Below, piece after piece: positions 61,762 to 64,000 of a DNA stretch of 64,000 bases. Source of the stretch: Actinomadura opuntiae (GTDB lineage Bacteria > Actinomycetota > Actinomycetes > Streptosporangiales > Streptosporangiaceae); assembly GCF_030283205.1 (NCBI RefSeq), contig NZ_JASNWF010000025.1, forward strand, positions 62,001-126,000, written 5' to 3'. The notes beneath the pieces are model-generated. The model made no database searches. It was not told the origin of the DNA and was given only the letters and a program-made list of their open reading frames with translations. Each line of letters begins with the position of its first letter. Position 1 is the first letter of the stretch. A program made the translations under genes and the position numbers.

Positions 61762-61784
61762 ACTCTATGCAGCAGGTACGACAA
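61762..61784 (-). promoter_or_regulatory. PafBC-type (RecA-NDp) promoter of uvrB
   Basis: On the minus strand TTGTCG, an 11-bp spacer, then TAGAGT: this matches the outer elements (TTGTCR and TAnnnT at the same spacing) of the LexA-independent DNA-damage promoter described in mycobacteria. The inner GTG is not conserved. It lies 38 bp before the start. No LexA-type GAAC-N4-GTTC box is visible. Confidence 0.6.
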
Positions 61785-61831
61785 TCGCGGACCGTCCGAT
61801 ATTTCCGCAGGTCAGACCAGTGATCAGGGGA

Positions 61832-62983
61832 TCACGAGGCGGGCAGCGGGAGGCGGGCGCGGACGGCGTAGCCGCCGCCGCGCGGGCCGGCCTCGAAGCT
61901 GCCGCCGAGGGCGGTGACCCGCTCGCGCAGCCCGACCAGGCCGTGCCCGCCGCTCGGCAGGTCGTGCGCGGGCGGCGCGGTGGGCGGGTCGTTGGCGACC
62001 TCCACCTCGATGGCCTCGGGCAGCAGCCCGAGGTCGACGCGGGTGGCGGCGGCGCCGGCGTGCTTGTGCACGTTGGTCAGGGCCTCCTGGACGAGCCGGT
62101 AGAGCGTCCGGCCCACCGCCGCGGGCATGGGGCGTTCCACGCCGCGGACGGACAGGTCGACGCGCAGGCCCGCCGCGCCGGACTGGCCGATCAGCTCGCG
62201 CACGTGCGCGAGGGTGACGGCCTCCTGCGGGAGGGCCTCCTCCCCCTGCCGCAGGACGCCGATGACGTGCCGGAGCTCCTCCAGGGCCTGCCGTCCCATG
62301 TCGCCGATGACGGTGGCGGTCTCGGCGGCCCGTCCGGGGTCGCGGGCGGCGACGGCCTTGAGCGCGCCGGCGTGGACGACCATGACGCTGATGCGGTTGG
62401 CGACCACGTCGTGCATCTCGCGGGCGATGCGGGTGCGCTCCTCGCCCCGCGCGCGCTCAGCGAGGAGGTGCTGCTCGCGTTCCAGGCGGGCGGTGCGCTC
62501 CTGGAGGGAGGCCAGGAGCTGCTTGCGCGCGCCCATGTAGAGGCCGAGCAGGACGGGCACCGCGGTGAAGGTCGTCCCGAAGATCGCTTGGACGAGGAAG
62601 CTGTCGTTGCTCGACGTGGGCGCGGGGAAGGCGAGGCCGGCGGCGTAGTTCAGGGCCGCGACCCCCAGGACGACCCGGCGGGACGTCGCGTAGGCGGCCA
62701 GCGAGTAGAGGATCACCAGGATGACGAACGCCCCGCCGCCGGTGACGGCGCCGAACGCCGTCGCGAACAGCGCCAGCGCGACGGGGTGGCGGCGCCGCAC
62801 GACGATGCACAGGCCGAGGACGACGCTGCACGCCGAGGTGACGGTGTGCGGCAGCCAGAAGTGCTGGGGGGAGAACCACAGGAACAGGCCGTCCAGGACG
62901 GCGAAGGACACGGCCAGGGTGACGTCCAGCGCGCGTGAACGCCGCGTCGGCCACGCCGCCGACCACCAGCCCCGCAGGTGCAT
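61832..62983 (-). CDS. Sensor histidine kinase (NarL/DesK type)
   Basis: 383 residues. Four to five N-terminal transmembrane helices (about 20-150), a coiled linker, HisKA_3 with phospho-acceptor His191 (EERTRIAREMHDVVANRISV), then HATPase with N-box LVQEALTNVHKHAG and G-box GGHGLVGLRERVTALGG. No extracellular domain, so it may sense the membrane state. No response regulator gene follows within the visible region; uvrB lies downstream. Confidence 0.92.
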   Translation of the reverse strand: MHLRGWWSAAWPTRRSRALDVTLAVSFAVLDGLFLWFSPQHFWLPHTVTSACSVVLGLCIVVRRRHPVALALFATAFGAVTGGGAFVILVILYSLAAYATSRRVVLGVAALNYAAGLAFPAPTSSNDSFLVQAIFGTTFTAVPVLLGLYMGARKQLLASLQERTARLEREQHLLAERARGEERTRIAREMHDVVANRISVMVVHAGALKAVAARDPGRAAETATVIGDMGRQALEELRHVIGVLRQGEEALPQEAVTLAHVRELIGQSGAAGLRVDLSVRGVERPMPAAVGRTLYRLVQEALTNVHKHAGAAATRVDLGLLPEAIEVEVANDPPTAPPAHDLPSGGHGLVGLRERVTALGGSFEAGPRGGGYAVRARLPLPAS

Positions 62984-63174
62984 GCGACGAGCCTATAGGC
63001 AGGTCGGAGGACCGGAACCGCCCGCGATGGGGCAGGCCTGCGCCGGGCGGCTTCGCGCAGGTGACGGGGCCGTGGCGCGCCGGCGCCCGCATCGCCCCGC
63101 GCGCGGGGCTTTCCCGCCGTCCCGGTGCTGTGGTTACGATGACGGCGCCGACTAGGACGGGGTGGCCGCTGACG

Positions 63175-64000
63175 ATGACCCGCTTCGCCAACTGGCTCGG
63201 GAAGAACGCCGACGCCTTCATCGCGCTGGTGCTGGCGATCACCGTCGCGGTGCTCGGCCTCGGGGTGAACCTGCCGAACGAGAACGAGATCACCAACAGC
63301 GCCATCCTCGCGGTGGTCGGCCTGCTGGCCACGGCGGTGCTGCGCGACCGGGGCCGCCGGATCCCGGTGGAGGCCGAGGTGCGCGACACGCTGCGCGCGT
63401 CCTCGTCCACGCTCGACGACCTGCGCGGCAAGCTCGCGCACATCGAGCAGTTCGAGGACGTGCTGTCGGGGACCAAGCGGGCGCTGGACGAGACGGCGGT
63501 CGTGCGGGTGATCGGCGGCGGGCAGGTCGCGCAGGTGCTGGCGGAGGCGCGGCGCGACACCGACCGGTGGTTCTTCAAGGGCGGCACCGGGACCTACATC
63601 CGCGCCAAGACGCTCCCGGAGTGCGTGGCGGCCGCCCGCAGGGACCGCCGCACGCTGCTGTTCCGGCTGGAGATCCTGGATCCGACCAACGTGGAGGTGT
63701 GCGAGGCGTACGCGCGCCACCGCCGGTCGGTGTCGGACGCGCCGGACGCGACGGGCGAGAAGTGGACGCTGGAGCGCACCCGCAAGGAGGCGTACGCGAC
63801 GCTGCTGGCGGCGTGCTGGCACAAGCAGCGCTTCGCGATGCTCGACATCGACATCGGCCTGGCGCAGACGATGACGACGCTGCGCTACGACCTGGCCGCC
63901 TCGCGGCTGGTGGTGACCCGCGACGACCCGCGCGGCGAGGCGCTGGTGGTCGACAGCAGCAAGTTCTACTACAGCTGGATGAGCGCGGAGCTGCAGACCA
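63175..64000 (+). CDS. Two-helix membrane protein, partial at window end
   Basis: First 275 residues of a gene that continues past the window. Two adjacent hydrophobic helices (about 13-33, AFIALVLAITVAVLGLGV, and 42-58, SAILAVVGLLATAVL) form a membrane hairpin. A soluble domain follows with DRWFFKGGTGTYIRAKTLPECVAAARRDRRTLLFRLEILDP and CEAYARHRRSV. I do not recognise the family. The ATG is preceded by AGGACGGGG at a long distance. Confidence 0.65.
   Translation, partial: MTRFANWLGKNADAFIALVLAITVAVLGLGVNLPNENEITNSAILAVVGLLATAVLRDRGRRIPVEAEVRDTLRASSSTLDDLRGKLAHIEQFEDVLSGTKRALDETAVVRVIGGGQVAQVLAEARRDTDRWFFKGGTGTYIRAKTLPECVAAARRDRRTLLFRLEILDPTNVEVCEAYARHRRSVSDAPDATGEKWTLERTRKEAYATLLAACWHKQRFAMLDIDIGLAQTMTTLRYDLAASRLVVTRDDPRGEALVVDSSKFYYSWMSAELQT

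Overview
High-GC (roughly 70-75 %) actinobacterial chromosome. GTG and TTG starts are common, many genes overlap in ATGA/GTGA fashion, and there is an F420-type oxidoreductase, a PPOX-class protein, a GTP-dependent PEP carboxykinase, ectABCD with an ehu importer, and the classic parA-scpAB-rluB-aroH-tyrA-cmk-der block. This fits a filamentous actinomycete. The mix is most like Streptosporangiales/Thermomonosporaceae (Actinomadura-like), but that placement is inferred from gene content only. No rRNA, tRNA, CRISPR array or recognisable riboswitch was found.

Layout. 1-6.9 kb: metabolic and hypothetical genes (LLM-class oxidoreductase, nitrilase-type hydrolase, DEAD/DEAH helicase, HD protein, SDR). 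6.9-11.6 kb: 6-phosphogluconate dehydrogenase, divergent from a HAD phosphatase/mutase plus GH65 phosphorylase pair. 11.6-13.5 kb: soxR with its own SoxR box, and two small membrane proteins. 13.6-15.6 kb: pckG, with dre-like and CRP-like sites upstream. 15.6-18.7 kb: molybdate importer modABC behind an HTH-TOBE regulator. 18.8-21.4 kb: esterase, a PPOX protein behind a SoxR-type promoter, and membrane proteins. 21.5-31.6 kb: the conserved der-cmk-tyrA-aroH-rluB-scpB-scpA block, then a SecD-head-like protein, an RHH protein, parA and xerD. 31.7-36.0 kb: NUDIX hydrolase, pyrG and a repetitive coiled-coil protein. 36.4-37.4 kb: proline iminopeptidase. 37.9-44.7 kb: ectoine/hydroxyectoine synthesis (ectABCD) followed by the ectoine importer ehuBCDA, with a strong hairpin between the two sets and a terminator at the end. 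44.7-47.3 kb: TetR, HD and GlxA-type regulators. 47.3-50.1 kb: a thiolase-fold protein without its catalytic cysteines, a DUF35 partner and a nitronate-monooxygenase-like flavoprotein, the two units sharing an operator palindrome.

50.2-53.9 kb is the accessory-looking part. Two near-identical, highly structured 186-bp repeats lie in opposite orientation around a DUF222-HNH (13E12-family) endonuclease gene. About 1.1 kb of C-rich, degenerate, internally duplicated sequence with no believable gene follows. 53.9-63 kb returns to ordinary chromosome: an AT-rich operator with TetR and SDR, CapA, GDSL hydrolase, two GNATs, an alpha/beta hydrolase, uvrB with a PafBC-type damage promoter, and a NarL/DesK-type histidine kinase. 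The window ends inside a two-helix membrane protein that I do not recognise.

Functional links. Osmoprotection couples ectABCD (make ectoine and hydroxyectoine) to ehuBCDA (recover it). The soxR gene and the PPOX gene 7.7 kb away both carry SoxR-type boxes and probably form a small regulon. The thiolase-fold/DUF35 pair resembles Ltp2/ChsH2-type retro-aldolases of side-chain catabolism rather than a true thiolase.
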